Positions 40,935 to 51,040 of a stretch of 64,000 nucleotides of DNA are shown piece after piece. A program made the translations under genes and the position numbers. The notes beneath the pieces are model-generated. The model was not told where the DNA came from. It ran no database searches and saw nothing but the letters and a program-made list of their open reading frames with translations. The number at the start of each line of letters is the position of its first letter. The stretch's first letter is position 1. The stretch is from Symbiodinium natans. Its lineage: Eukaryota > Sar > Dinophyceae > Suessiales > Symbiodiniaceae. The stretch covers positions 419,177 through 483,176 of the forward strand of contig CAJNDS010002779.1 of the NCBI GenBank assembly GCA_905221605.1, read 5' to 3'.

Positions 40935-41498
40935 GTACCGGATCCTCTCATTCTTCGCTAAGAGCTATGAAGCAGCCTTCCTTGAGCCGTGGCCCTGCGA
41001 GGAGGTTGCCAACGAGGTCCCCGACGAGGCAGCGGCGGCCTTCCCAGACTTCTGCAAGTCGGGCTTGGAGCGTACAGTCGGGTTTAGGGTTTAGGGTTTA
41101 GGGTTTAGGGTTTAGGGAGTTGAGGATTTAAGGGGTTTTTAGGGTTTTAGTTGGGGTTTTAGGGCTTCGGGGTTTTTGGGTTGAAGAGCTAAATGCCTTT
41201 GTCAACAGGCGCTCACGCGGGACGGAGTCATGTGCAGCTGTAAACTCTTGAGGGCTTCGAGTTACCCCAAACCCTAATCCCCAAACCCTAAACCCTAAAC
41301 CCTAAACCCTCCCGAAACCCTAAACCCTAAAACCTAAACCCTAAACCCTCAACCCTAAACCCTGAACCCTAAAGGCCGGTTGAGTCGGACTGCGGGCACT
41401 TTGGTGGGGTGGGGGGCAGCCGGGCAGGAGAGGTGGAGAGCGGCTGCTTCCTTGCCGCCCGGACCCCAGCTGAAGCCAAGCCTCCCAAGCCTCCGTAA
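40935..41498 (+). CDS. Unknown gene fragment with telomere-tract introns
   Basis: Exon 40935-41076 reads YRILSFFAKSYEAAFLEPWP and DEAAAAFPDFCKSGLERT. A GTCGGG donor precedes a TTTAGGG tract. Exon 41209-41260 after GTCAACAG reads ALTRDGVMCSCKLLRAS, phase 0 to phase 0. A third stretch at 41376-41498 is open after the next tract (AGEVESGCFLAARTPAEAKP in one frame, to TAA). No family recognised. Confidence 0.5.
41077..41208. repeat. TTTAGGG tract in a 132-nt intron
   Basis: Five perfect units then decaying TTTTAGGG-like sequence, followed by AAATGCCTTTGTCAACAG as a normal-looking 3' end. Confidence 0.75.
41263..41375. repeat. CCCTAAA tract
   Basis: About fifteen units with CCCGAAA, CCCTCAA and CCTGAAC variants. 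Confidence 0.9.
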
Positions 41499-41519
41499 GG
41501 GTTTGGGGTTTTAGGGGTT

Positions 41520-41955
<436 letters not shown>

Positions 41956-42111
41956 TGTAGATATAATTACATAATAATCATAGCTTTCTAATAATAGTAT
42001 TCCTATTAATAATAATGATAAAGGAGTGTGCCCAGGCCTGGATTCATTTGGCATGGGGACCACGACCCGGAGCTTGCTGACTCGCTGGAGGTGGCTCAGC
42101 TGCATCACGGA

Positions 42112-42226
42112 AGGGTTTAGGGTTTAGGGTTTACGGTTTAGGGTTTAGGGTTTCGGGTTTAGGGCTTAGGGTTTATGGATGTTTAGGGTTTAGGGTTGAG
42201 GGTTTAGGGTTTAGGGTTTGGGGTTT
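42112..42226. repeat. TTTAGGG tract, degenerate
   Basis: About sixteen units with TTTACGG, TTTCGGG and TTTATGG variants. Confidence 0.9.
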
Positions 42227-42239
42227 TTTCAATTTGTGA

Positions 42240-42325
42240 TCCCAAAGAGCCCAATAAATACCCCTTAATGAAGGAGGATACCCTAAAAAAATCATACTAA
42301 ATACCCCCTAATTTAGGAGTCTGCC
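42240..42325. mobile_element. CCCAAAGAGCCCAAT-family element, right end lost
   Basis: Starts CCCAAAGAGCCCAATAAATA and keeps the TACCCCTTAATG core, but no inverse right end. Confidence 0.65.
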
Positions 42326-42471
42326 CTTATGAGTCATACGAAGGATCCAAGAGTGCCTGTTTCTTGCGCGTGTGGATCTAAGAAATACCTCAAGTGGGAG
42401 GCCGTGGGCAAGGAGCTTCCTTCTGCTTCCTTGTTAAGAGAGAAGCCCTTCGAAGCCATGGCATCTATGCA

Positions 42472-42585
42472 CCCTAAACCCTAAACCCTAAACCCTAAAC
42501 CCTAAACCCTAAACCCTAAACCCTAAACCCTAAACCCTAAACCCTGAACCCTAAACCCCAAACCCTAAACCCTAAACCCTACTCT
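42472..42585. repeat. CCCTAAA tract
   Basis: About sixteen units, nearly perfect. Confidence 0.95.
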
Positions 42586-42596
42586 TGAAGTAAGAG

Positions 42597-43150
42597 GAGC
42601 TTGAGGATGTGGAGGAGCGGGACTTCCATCCGGGGTTCCACGCAGGGAACCTGCATGGCATGGCGCGGCTGGCGCAGCAGCAGCGCCAGTCCGTTCTGAT
42701 CCCCATCGTTGAGCCAGGGAGCCCAGGGGTTTAGGGTTTAGGGTTTAGGGTTTAGGGGTGCTGAAGCATGGAGTTCCTGGATCTGTGAGTGCGTAGCGGC
42801 GTAGCTTGCTCTGTCTTTCTCTCTCACTGACAGGCCGGTGTCTAAACACTCAGCGCCTTGGCTTCATTGCGTTTTCCGACTTTTCTGTGCTCTTGGTGCG
42901 CTTCCCCATACTTCAGCCGCTGCTTCGCTGTAGCCGAGGCCAAAGCCCACTCCTACTCGGCCAACACGCTCTACTACTCTTGCAGCACCCTGCGGGAGAG
43001 CCGGCGCAAGAAGCGGAAGCGCGGGGCCAGCAAGCACGGAGCCGGAGCGAAGCCGACGGCCAGGGGCCAAGCTGAGCCGAAACCCTCATCTCAAACACCC
43101 TCTTTAAAGCCCTCCGAAGCCCTCCGGAGCCTAAGTTTTACCAAGCCCTG
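42597..43150 (+). CDS. Exons of an unknown gene around a short tract
   Basis: Exon 42597-42726 reads ELEDVEERDFHPGFHAGNLH and MARLAQQQRQSVLIPIVEPG. A 4-unit TTTAGGG tract follows (42727-42757). After CATACTTCAG at about 42918 a frame reads CFAVAEAKAHSYSANTLYYS then a very basic ESRRKKRKRGASKHG stretch. Phases of these two do not match directly, so an exon is missing or they are separate genes. The basic stretch could be a nuclear signal. Confidence 0.45.
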
Positions 43151-43817
43151 ACCCAAATCCGAAAGACCCCCCCTTTCCTCCTTTCGGAGCATCCTTTAGA
43201 TATCCTGCATTTTTAAAGGCCCTGAATCCCGAAACCCCAGTCGCAAACAGTAGCATCAGCGGAGGCGAGGAGCCTCGGCTCGCCCCAGCCTTGGAGTTGG
43301 ACCGGGCAGGCAAAAGGGGCTTGCCGGGTTTAGGGCTTAGAAGTTTAGTGCTTAGGGGCTTGCAGGGTAAGCTTTGGGCTTGAGGTCGGGTTGTGGGTTT
43401 TTTCGGGGCTTTGGGCTTGACCGCTTTTTTGGGGCTGCATGTTGTGGGCGTGATTGTCGCATTTTTGGGTGGTAGCAGAAGAGTCCTACTTTTCAGGAGC
43501 CGTCCAAGCCTTTCCGGCTTCCCATCGATGGCCCGAGGCCCCGAGCTTGCATCGTTAGCGTCTTTAAGTCGCATGGGAGATGTTTGCTGTCGTACTTTTA
43601 CGTACTGTATGCATACGTGGAGCATATGTGTGTGTGTGTATATATATATATACATATATATATGTATATATATATATATGCATAGAAGTTTATGTGCATG
43701 TAGACCTGCACGTCCGCCATCATGTATGACCCTCCTCCGCCGAGGTTTTCCACAATGAAGGCGCGAAGAGAGACTGCATTCCTGCTCTTTTCAGCTGCTT
43801 TTCAGCTTGCAAGAGGT
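43151..43817. other. Decayed telomere-like sequence and TA microsatellite
   Basis: GGGTTTAGGGCTTAGAAGTT near 43328 grades into GGGCTTGAGGTCGGG-type sequence to about 43430. (TA)n at 43637-43681. No gene. Confidence 0.5.
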
Positions 43818-43842
43818 AGTTTAGGGTTTAGGGTTTAGGGTG
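43818..43842. repeat. Short TTTAGGG tract
   Basis: Three units after AAGAG|GTAG. A small exon candidate (VPGVQSQEHILSLE) follows CTGATCTGCAG at about 43871. Confidence 0.85.
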
Positions 43843-44156
43843 TCGGGGTAGTTCTGACCACTGATCTGCAGGTGCCTGGAGTTCAGTCCCAGGAACATAT
43901 CCTTAGCCTCGAGTGAGACCTATGGAGGCTGGGAAGTTAAGTTAACGTTCAGTGCATGGTGCGGGCGTGTGCTTCTGCAGCCCCTGCCATGCGCGCTAAG
44001 TAAACGAACATTCGGAAGCCGCCTTTCCGGAATTCAAGCCGTGCATTGTGTTATGTGCCACGACGTGGCGTGTGTCCAGCAGCGGCCCAGGGTAGAGGGT
44101 CAAGAGAAGTCTGTCACAGTTTATGAGGCTTTCTGAGATTTGATCCTACAGCAGAC

Positions 44157-44320
44157 TTGAGGCAGGCTGAGTTGATGATTGCACAGACCGGGTCACTGCA
44201 GGCGTTTGCAAAAGGCGCACCAAAAGGTGCTGAAGGGCTGAAAGCCCCCCCCCGTCTCACCTTCAGAACCCAAAGTCGCTTCGAGGGCGGTCTGAAGAAT
44301 CTTCACGAGTCTGCAAGCAG
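44157..44320 (+). CDS. Exon, unknown
   Basis: Reads LRQAELMIAQTGSLQAFAKG, RTQSRFEGGLKNLHESAS and ends at GCAAGCAG before a TTCAGGG/TTTAGGG tract. Helical, basic. Confidence 0.5.
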
Positions 44321-44378
44321 GGTTCAGGGTTCAGGGTTCAGGGTTCAGGGTTTAGGGTTCAGGGTTTAGGGTTTAGGG
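44320..44378. repeat. TTCAGGG/TTTAGGG tract
   Basis: About eight units; the first four are TTCAGGG, a block of one variant. Confidence 0.9.
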
Positions 44379-44515
44379 CACTCGCCATTGTAACGCTGGG
44401 AGCCACATGAAAAGCGTGACTGGCAGCTGACTGGCTCTGAGATATTGGGGCTCCCATCGTGTTTTTCAGTGCTCTCCTAGTTCCTGAGAGAGGTGCCATA
44501 GACCGCGGCTTGCCT

Positions 44516-44558
44516 TTAGGGTTTAGGGTTTAGGGTTTAGGGTTTAGGGTTTAGGGTT
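44516..44558. repeat. TTTAGGG tract
   Basis: About six perfect units. Confidence 0.95.
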
Positions 44559-44595
44559 GTCATCTTGGGGTGCAAGAGCCCCGCCGATACCAGCC

Positions 44596-44667
44596 ATGGC
44601 GACAATCATCAAAGCAGCGCCAGACGATTGCGCGTGCTCCGGCTGTCGTTTCACTGCTCGACTTCCC
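44596..44667 (+). CDS. Possible first coding exon
   Basis: ATG in CAGCCATGGCG opens MATIIKAAPDDCACSGCRF and runs into the next tract. CACSGC may bind a metal; too short to assign. Confidence 0.4.
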
Positions 44668-44668
44668 T

Positions 44669-44771
44669 TAAACCCTAAACCCTAAACCCCAAACCCCAAA
44701 CCCTAAACCCTAAACCCTAAACCCTAAACCCTAAACCCTAAACCCTAAACCCTAAACCCTAAACCCTAAAG
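44669..44771. repeat. CCCTAAA tract
   Basis: About fourteen units, two CCCCAAA. Confidence 0.95.
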
Positions 44772-44872
44772 GGTGATATTCCGTGCTTCGGTGTCACCAT
44801 TTGTTTCGCATGGCTCTCGAGCGTTAAGGCAGCCGCAGCTCGAGGCCTCCTTGCAGGCGACATGCACAGATA

Positions 44873-44980
44873 TGGGGGGTTTGCGAAAAAAAAGGGGTAC
44901 CCTTTTAGGTGGTTCCCTTAGGGGGATTCGAGTCTATTTGGGGATCATTGGAGTACCCCTCTTCGGGGAGATACTCATAT
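44873..44980. mobile_element. GGGTTTGCGAAA-family element
   Basis: GGGGTTTGCGAAAAAAAAGGGG at the left and GTACCCCTCTTCGGGGAGATA at the right, with GGTTCCCTTAGGGGGATTC between. Confidence 0.7.
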
Positions 44981-44993
44981 GTTCTGGCGCGCT

Positions 44994-45077
44994 TAGGGTT
45001 TAGGGTTTGGGGTTTAGGGTTTAGGGTTTCGGGTTTGGGGTTTAGGGTTTAGGGTTTAGGGTTTAGGGTTTAGGGCT
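44994..45077. repeat. TTTAGGG tract
   Basis: About twelve units with TTTGGGG and TTTCGGG variants. Confidence 0.95.
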
Positions 45078-45092
45078 CTCTTCTTGCAACAG

Positions 45093-45191
45093 GAATTCGA
45101 GGCGACCAGTGAGCCGACAGACCTCGGCGAAGGTGAGGGCGCTGCGCTCTTAGGCGGGTTGGGACTGGCGGCTGCAAACCGACGAACTTGA
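45093..45191 (+). CDS. Terminal exon between tracts
   Basis: After CTTGCAACAG it reads EFEATSEPTDLGEGEGAALL then GGLGLAAANRRT and TGA. An internal G|GTGAGG could alternatively be a donor. A TTTAGGG tract follows at 45196-45232. Function unknown. Confidence 0.4.
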   Translation, partial: EFEATSEPTDLGEGEGAALLGGLGLAAANRRT

Positions 45192-45195
45192 GCAG

Positions 45196-45232
45196 GGTTT
45201 AGGGTTTAGGGTTTAGGGTTTAGGGTTTAGGG
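45196..45232. repeat. TTTAGGG tract
   Basis: Five perfect units. Confidence 0.95.
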
Positions 45233-45239
45233 GCCAAGG

Positions 45240-46030
45240 AATTGCAAGGCTCAATGACTTCTTTTGTCGTGCTGTGGGTCTGTTGCAGGCGGTGCCTTTC
45301 GGCCGGAATTCTTTCGTACTGCACTTAGGCCCCAGACGGAACAGGTGCACGTGTAGTCGGCGCACAAAGTGCAGCGTTCTTCGGTTGTGCGACCGCTCTG
45401 CTACCCGCAGTCCTTCCCAACATTCCGCTCAGGCCGTTCTCGCCCCTGCGCCGCCTTGGGTCTTTTGCTTGGCTTGGCCCTGGTGACCCTTGCAGGCCCG
45501 ACTGGGACCAGGAAGATCTCAAAACAAGGTATACATATGTTTGTCAAAAAAGCATGGAAATATAAATATAGATATAAATATATAAATCTAAGTCTAAATA
45601 TAAATATAAATATAAGTATAAATATAAGCAGAAATAGAAATGTAAATATAAATAGAAATAAAAATATCAGTATAAATATAAATACAAATACAAATTCAAA
45701 TATAAATATAAATAAAAAATTACATATAGATATATAAATATAAGTATAAATATAAATATGAATTTAAATTAAATTTAAATAAAGAAAGACCAAAAGGAAT
45801 CAGTGAAGAAATTCATAAATACATGTATACATAAATATGTCATACAGTAAGTGAAGGTCAAGAAGCGTAGATCTAAAAATGAATGCAAACGCGAACGTAC
45901 ATGTACGCATACGTCTCATTTTGCGCGCACATGGCTCGGTTACAAGAGTCCACAGGCTTGCCCGTTGCACGTTTCTTGCAGAGGCCTCCTTCTTGTTCCA
46001 GAACAAGGCGGGGGACGCAAGCGAGAGGGC
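45240..46030. other. No gene assigned; AATATA microsatellite
   Basis: Overlapping frames at 45274-45530 without motifs, then an imperfect ATAAATATA array at 45545-45790. Confidence 0.5.
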
Positions 46031-46036
46031 TTTCTC

Positions 46037-46110
46037 TGCCAGGACGGGCTATGATACCTTATAACCCTTTAAACAGGCCCTTTATAGGGTTGGTTATAGG
46101 GATTATCCTG
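46037..46110. mobile_element. CCAGGACGGGCT-family short element
   Basis: GCCAGGACGGGCT, then ACCTTATAACCC, AAACAGGCCCTT, ATAGGGTTGGTTAT and CCTGGTG. The same string with few differences is at 57251-57335. Confidence 0.7.
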
Positions 46111-46159
46111 GTGAAGCTTGACATGAAGCTTTCGAAGTCGATGCAAGCCTTCAGGTGAG

Positions 46160-46392
46160 GTCTCTTCACAGACCTCAGCAAGGCGCGATCTCCCGTGCAC
46201 AGCCCGTCAAGGGTTTAGGGTTTAGGGTTTAGGGTTTCGGGTGCACCATGCCACAGCGTGGGCGAAAGGTGTTCCAAGCATGCAGGCTGTCAGAAGCAGA
46301 GATGCAGAGCACCACCCCGGACAAGTTCTGGCTGATGTGCCCGGGAACCCAGACAAGGTCGCACGAAGTGACCGTTGCCGCTGGAATCTACG
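46160..46392 (+). CDS. Unknown exon with a telomere-unit insertion, ending at an introner
   Basis: Leaving out 28 nt of telomere-type units (46212-46239) gives one open frame reading RRDLPCTARQGCTMPQRGRK, LSEAEMQSTTPDKFWLMCPG and TRSHEVTVAAGIY. It reaches the TGGAGGTTCATGG introner, whose GGAG|GT could be the donor. An ATG at 46248 could also be a start. Function unknown. Confidence 0.4.
46209..46239. repeat. Four telomere-type units in a coding stretch
   Basis: GGG then three TTTAGGG and one TTTCGGG, exactly 28 nt. Confidence 0.85.
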
Positions 46393-46496
46393 TGGAGGTT
46401 CATGGTGCTTATTAACTAATTATGACTGTACTTACAGCTGTACTTATAGCCATTTTAGGGCACTTAAGGGGCTTATCAGTGGGTTATAAGTACACA
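46390..46496. mobile_element. TGGAGGTTCATGG-family introner, right end lost
   Basis: GTGGAGGTTCATGGTGCTTAT, AGGGCACTTAAGGGGCTTATC and GGGTTATAAGTACA; the outer right arm is missing. Confidence 0.8.
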
Positions 46497-46849
46497 TGAG
46501 AAGAGAGCCAAGTTCCCAAGGCCCAAACGCGGACTGCGTGTGGTTGGGCAAGCCCATGACCAAGAGATCCAGAGATTAGAGCCTTCTTCTCCGACTCTGT
46601 CTGCGAGTGAGACCACCGGCCATTTGCCCTCGGGGGGGGGAATTTCCAGCCTGCGGCTTTATCTGAAACCGAAGCCCTAAACCCCCACGGTCGCCTCCAG
46701 GACTGGAAGTGAATGGATCTACTCCTTCCTCCCCAAGAGTCCCTGGACTCTCGCCGATGAGATCGACGATGGCGTACCATGGTTGGAATCAGATCACCTG
46801 CAAACCCTTCAGCCCTGAACCTTAAACCCGAAACCCTGGCCCTACTTGG

Positions 46850-46975
46850 AGGTTCATGGTACTTATTAAGCAATTATTATAACCCACTTATAAGCCCCTT
46901 AAGTGCCCTAAGGGGGCTATAAGTACAGTTATGAGTACAGGTATAATTGGTTAGTAAGTACCATAAACCTCCAAA
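46850..46975. mobile_element. TGGAGGTTCATGG-family introner, complete, reverse core
   Basis: ACTTGGAGGTTCATGGTACTT at the left, AAGTACCATAAACCTCCAAA at the right, core in the opposite orientation to the 46390 copy. Both sides are decayed telomere-type sequence. Confidence 0.85.
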
Positions 46976-47161
46976 ACCCGAGGCCCTAAACCGCGATGCT
47001 CGGTGCTCTGTGAAGTGTCCCTGTCTCTCGGCTCAGGTGTCGTGGCTGGCGTCGGTTCCGCAGGAACGGACTTGCGCGGTTTGCGCCTTGCAGTGCCCAG
47101 AAGTGTCAGACATGGTTTTCTTGGTTTCATTTCTGGCCCCTGATTTCGGTGTATGCATGAT

Positions 47162-47250
47162 CTAAACCCTAAATCCTAAACCCTAGACCCTAAACCCTAA
47201 ACCCTAAACCCTAAACCCTAACCCCTAAACCCCTAAATCCTAAACCCTAG
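47162..47250. repeat. CCCTAAA tract
   Basis: About twelve units with CCTAAAT and CCCCTAA variants. Confidence 0.9.
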
Positions 47251-47345
47251 TGTATCTGGCGTGAAAAAACGAAGAAAGCCAGTGCACACCATTAGTAGCA
47301 TCGCACATGGCCGATTTGGGGGCTCATGGAGATCGCTCAGTCCTC

Positions 47346-47395
47346 TTGGGTTTAGGGTTTGGGGCTTAGGGTTTAGGGTTAGGGTTTAGGGTTTT
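47346..47395. repeat. TTTAGGG tract, degenerate
   Basis: About seven units with TTTGGGG and TTAGGG variants. Confidence 0.9.
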
Positions 47396-47450
47396 TTCTA
47401 GTGCGCCTCTTAGAATCAATCATTATGTTGGGCGCTACTCACGCAGCGCC

Positions 47451-48150
47451 ATGGTCACCAGACTCCAGCATTGCGCATCCGACGGTTTCGTGCCAGGACA
47501 TGTGGAACCAGGTGAGGAACAAGTGGATGCAATCGTCCGAGTCTCAGACAGCAGGGCGCCCGAAACCCTAAATCCTAAACCCTAAACCCTAAACCCTCAA
47601 CCCTAAACCCTAAACCCTAAACCCTAAACCCTAAACCCTAAATTCAGAACTCCCTGGCAGGCCACCGATGTTCCAGGGCACCCCGGTGACAATTCAGGAC
47701 GGAGTGACGACGCAACAGAGGTAGGCATGAACATCAGTTTGAGTTCTTAGTACCCTTAATCCCCCATATATAATCCTTATAAAGCCATATCTTTTTGTAT
47801 AGGGCCCCCCAAACCTACCCCTACCCCAGGCAAGCCCATTGCTGTGAGGAGCTGGCCAACTTTATGCGCGCCACTCTACGGAGGGATCCTTTCTCGACCG
47901 GGGGTCAGAAGGTCCCCTGGATCGACCTGCGTGAAGGCGCTTGCGTGTGGGCTTCTCGCAGCGGGCGTTTCGGAACCCTAAACCCCAAGCCCTAAACCGT
48001 AAGCCTCAAACCCTAAACCCTAAACCCTAAACCCTAAACCCTAAACCCTAAACCCTGAACCCTAAACCCTAAACCCCGTGTGCACTTCCTCCAGTCACAG
48101 GTGGAGCCGGTGGGCCGGTGCACAGCCAGCAGAAGGCGCTGTGTAGTTGT
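47451..48150 (+). CDS. Unknown gene with GA-AG telomere-tract intron
   Basis: A possible first exon starts at ATG 47451 (MVTRLQHCASDGFVPGHVEP). Exon 47661-47720 reads PPMFQGTPVTIQDGVTTQQ with a GTAGGC donor in phase 2. Exon 47830-47972 after CTACCCCAG reads CCEELANFMRATLRRDPFST and GQKVPWIDLREGACVWASRS. It ends in phase 1 at TTCG|GAACCCTAAA. An exon from 48095 after CTTCCTCCAG reads TGGAGGPVHSQQKALCSCAI. The last three exons agree in phase; the first does not join cleanly. Product unknown. Confidence 0.5.
47564..47645. repeat. CCCTAAA tract
   Basis: About eleven units. Confidence 0.95.
47973..48094. repeat. CCCTAAA tract in a 122-nt probable intron
   Basis: About fourteen units with a GA start and a normal pyrimidine-rich CAG end. 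Confidence 0.75.
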
Positions 48151-48156
48151 GCGATC

Positions 48157-48290
48157 TTAGGGTTTAGGGTTTAGGGTTTGGGGTTTGGGGTTTGGGGTTT
48201 GGGGGTTTGGGGGTTTAGGGTTTGGGTTTTTTTTGGGTTTGGGGTTTCGGGTTCAGGGTTTAGGGCCAAGTTTAGGGGGTAGGGTTTGGG
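48157..48290. repeat. TTTAGGG/TTTGGGG tract
   Basis: About eighteen units; four consecutive TTTGGGG and a T8 run. Confidence 0.9.
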
Positions 48291-48291
48291 G

Positions 48292-48389
48292 TGTTCCCCC
48301 TTATACTAGCAGTCCTTCATAGAGATTATTTCAAGTACCCCTATGATAATCCCTATTAAGGACTGTTAGTACAAGGGGGAACATCCCAC
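48292..48389. mobile_element. CCCCCTTATACTAACAGTCC-family element, complete
   Basis: TGTTCCCCCTTATACTAGCA at the left and TGTTAGTACAAGGGGGAACA at the right are inverted. The core TACCCCTATGATAATCCC matches 16648-16806. Confidence 0.85.
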
Positions 48390-48480
48390 CAAGGGGTACC
48401 TGTTTTGGGTGTCCCTTGAAGGGGCTTCTGCTGTATTTGGGGTATCCAAGAGGTACCCCTATTTTGGGAAATACCAAACT
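48390..48480. mobile_element. TATTTCCCAAA...CTATTTTCGG-family element
   Basis: GGGGTACCTGTTTTGGGTGTCCC and GAGGTACCCCTATTTTGGGAAATACC are the two arms, abutting the previous element. Confidence 0.7.
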
Positions 48481-48679
48481 TTTCTCCGAATGCGCAGCAG
48501 AAGGGTTCCCGTTTTAAAAGTTTGGGGTTCCAGGGGTCAGCGAGCTTACGTGGCATCGTGTATTTTGTGTTCGCAGAGCGTTGGAAAGCGTTCGCAAAGC
48601 GTCTGCAGTCGCGAATCGACGTGTAGTTGCGGAAACCCAGCGTTTCGGCATGTTTCTGGTCTTTGCACGCCTGAAAAGC

Positions 48680-48985
48680 GGCGACCGTCACGAGGATGAG
48701 ACCTCTCAGAAATCTTGGAGGTGCGCCATCCTCGCAACAGTCGTCACCTTTTGGTCATGGTTGCTTGCAAAGTGACAGACCGGTCGTCGATTTTCAAGCT
48801 TGGTGTGCTGTTCAGGGCTGCAGCCAGTCACGAGGATGAGGCATCACGAAGTGCAGACAGTTACGAGGATGAGGCATGTGGGGTGCGCCATCATCGTGAC
48901 TCCTCACTTTAAAACTTCGTTTGTTGTTCATGGCTCAACGTGCAGACAGTCACAAGGCTGAGGCACGGGGTCTGCGCCGTCCTCG
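48680..48985. repeat. Degenerate repeats CAGTCACGAGGATGAGGC / TGCGCCATCCTCGCAA
   Basis: CGTCACGAGGATGAG-like words near 48687, 48825, 48863 and 48948 alternate with GTGCGCCATCCTCGCAAC-like words near 48721, 48881 and 48972. The period is irregular. Confidence 0.65.
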
Positions 48986-49136
48986 CAATTGTCGTGCTTG
49001 TGTTGGAGCCCTCGTTTGTTGTTCGCATCTCCAAGGTCCTCATAATTGTTGTTGTTGGAGTTCCCATTCGTTTCTGCTTGAAGTGATTGAAAGGTCCCAA
49101 AGGAATGGATTTGTGGACCATTCATAGGAATGGATT

Positions 49137-49475
49137 CGTTGACAGAGAGAAGGAGAGATGAGAGAGCGAAGCGAGATAGACGAGAAAGACAAAAGAGAGA
49201 GAAACAAATAGAGAGATAAACGAGAGAGAGAAAACAGAGTCATAAATAGAGAGAGACAAAAGAGAGGGGTACAATAGAGAGAGAGAGAGAGAGATCGAGT
49301 GTGAGAGAGCGAGAGCGAGGGCGAGAGGGAGAAGCAGAGAGAGAGAGAGAGACACAGAAACAAACAATAGAGAGAGTCAGAGAGAGAGAGAGAGAGATAG
49401 AGATAAGAGAGAGCGGGAGAGAGGTATAGAGAGACAGAGAAGAGCATAGAGAGCAGAGAAGAGAGCGAGTGAGAC
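49137..49475. repeat. (GA)n-rich microsatellite
   Basis: GAGAGA with CAAA, TAGA and CGAG interruptions; Leu/Ser runs on the minus strand are artefacts. Confidence 0.95.
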
Positions 49476-49629
49476 ACAACAAGGCACTTCACATCGGATC
49501 TTGCGCGGTGCGCCGCGCCTTTTTTGTTTTTCGTGTACGTAACACGTATCTGCATTCGGGTTTGTGACTCCTATCAGTCTTTTCTTGGTTGCTGGTTCAC
49601 GGTTTTGGGTTTAGGCTTTCCTAAGAATT

Positions 49630-49728
49630 GGGTATCTTTCTTGGGGCTTCCTCTTCTCCGGATTCTGAGGGGTAGATCACGGGTACCACTATTTTGGGAG
49701 ACGTACCCCTATTTTGGCCCCTTGCAGT
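49630..49728. mobile_element. TATTTCCCAAA...CTATTTTGG-family element
   Basis: GGGTATCTTTCTTGGGGCTTCC, CCGGATTCTGAGGGG and GACGTACCCCTATTTTGG. It lies directly before an exon with a TTGCAG acceptor. Confidence 0.6.
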
Positions 49729-49729
49729 G

Positions 49730-49875
49730 TGTCAGAGCAGAAACTTTGGGGTTCTTCCCTACCGACATTCCGAAGGCGATCATCATCAATCACCGGCAGC
49801 TTGCGTTCCTCATCATCAACAGCTTGCATGGCAACAAGCTGGAGGGCATCGAGACAGGCCCAAATAGCAGTATTG
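49730..49875 (+). CDS. Exon after an introner, unknown
   Basis: After CCCCTTGCAG the frame reads CVRAETLGFFPTDIPKAIII then NHRQLAFLIINSLHGNKLEG. It ends near a T9 and poly-G run (49877-49920). A further open stretch at 49990-50160 may continue it. Family not recognised. Confidence 0.5.
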
Positions 49876-49922
49876 CCGCCCCTTTTTTTTTGGGGGGGGG
49901 GTGGGGGGGGGGGGGGGAGGGG
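49876..49922. repeat. Poly-T/poly-G run
   Basis: T9 followed by G runs of up to about 13 nt. Confidence 0.9.
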
Positions 49923-50481
49923 GCAGAGCGGTCTTCCGAGACTCTGAACCCCTCCCAACCCTGAGAGCGCAGAGAAGGCCAACGCGGGCAGGTAGTGGAC
50001 TTGGGGCCTGGGGGTTTCGGGGCAGCCCACAATCCCCGGGCCGCACCTCCGAACGCGACCTAGATGTACCCCGGCAGATTCTGAAGATGAGGAGGTGCAA
50101 CGTTCTTAGGCGCCAAGTCTGCGCTGGCCAGCACCACCATCGAGTTGCAGACAGGGATCCCTAAGCCCGAAGCGAAGCCCTAAACCCTCTCAGAGCATAT
50201 TGCACCACCACCGGAAGATCTTTCGGAAAGCTCTGTCTTTTCTTTTCAGGGGTTCCCATTGGAGGTTGCCCTAAAGGTTTCAGAGTTGGGTGTGCATTTT
50301 TAATAGCGGCAAGCACGCACTTGCAAGCATCCCTATTCATCGCATTGGCGCTGCAGTGTGCTCTGACTTGGTCGCACACCAGAAAGGCTGACTTCTTCTA
50401 TTGGGGTTTGGCAAATACTCGCAACCATTTCCTGCCCCCAATCTTTGGTTTAGAGATTGGATGTGATCCGTTCATTTCCTG

Positions 50482-50919
50482 ATGTCTCGCTTGAACACTG
50501 TACGTCGGCCGTCGGCAGTCTTGTTTGTCATGCTACGGCGTTGTATGAAAGCTGGAAATCGGTACTGCAGGCGGGGTCCGTCGCGGGCCATTGTCGTATC
50601 TGTTTGCTCAACTTCGCGTCTTAAGATGGGAAGTCCACCCGGGTTACACCGCGCCCCAAACGGGGCGTCAATCCACCTTCGCCTAGCATCAAAAAGTCGT
50701 CAGGACATATCCTTCAACCCAAGCTACTTGACTTGGAAGGGTATCAGCATACCAACCACGTCAGCGTGGCACCTCCCGTGTGTTTGCGTTCTGCCTCGAA
50801 AGCATACACACCCATCCTGGGCAGCCCAGTCCACAAAGCAAAAGCGGTATGTTCTGCTTGAAATGATGCAATCTGTCGTCGTTGTAGCTCCGAGGCTAGT
50901 TTTCGTCGCTAAACCCTAA
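50482..50919 (+). CDS. Possible 145-codon reading frame
   Basis: Open from ATG at 50482 into the CCCTAAA tract. Basic and Ser-rich, with no motif and weak coding character. It may contain introns. The preceding 50165-50480 holds nothing I can assign. Confidence 0.25.
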   Translation: MSRLNTVRRPSAVLFVMLRRCMKAGNRYCRRGPSRAIVVSVCSTSRLKMGSPPGLHRAPNGASIHLRLASKSRQDISFNPSYLTWKGISIPTTSAWHLPCVCVLPRKHTHPSWAAQSTKQKRYVLLEMMQSVVVVAPRLVFVAKP

Positions 50920-50988
50920 ACCCTAAACCCCTAAGTCTAAACCCCTAAACAACTAAACCCCTAAACCCTAAACCCTAACCCCCCCACT
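50910..50988. repeat. CCCTAAA tract, degenerate
   Basis: About eleven units with CCCCTAA and AACTAAA variants. Confidence 0.9.
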
Positions 50989-51040
50989 TTGCCAGAATTC
51001 GGGCGGAGTCACTCGTGGAACCGTCTCATCATCTTTCTAG

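Noticed and set aside
43131-43655. 174-codon Lys/Pro-rich minus frame
   Set aside because: Its Pro/Lys-rich part is decayed telomere-like sequence and its start is a TA/GT microsatellite.
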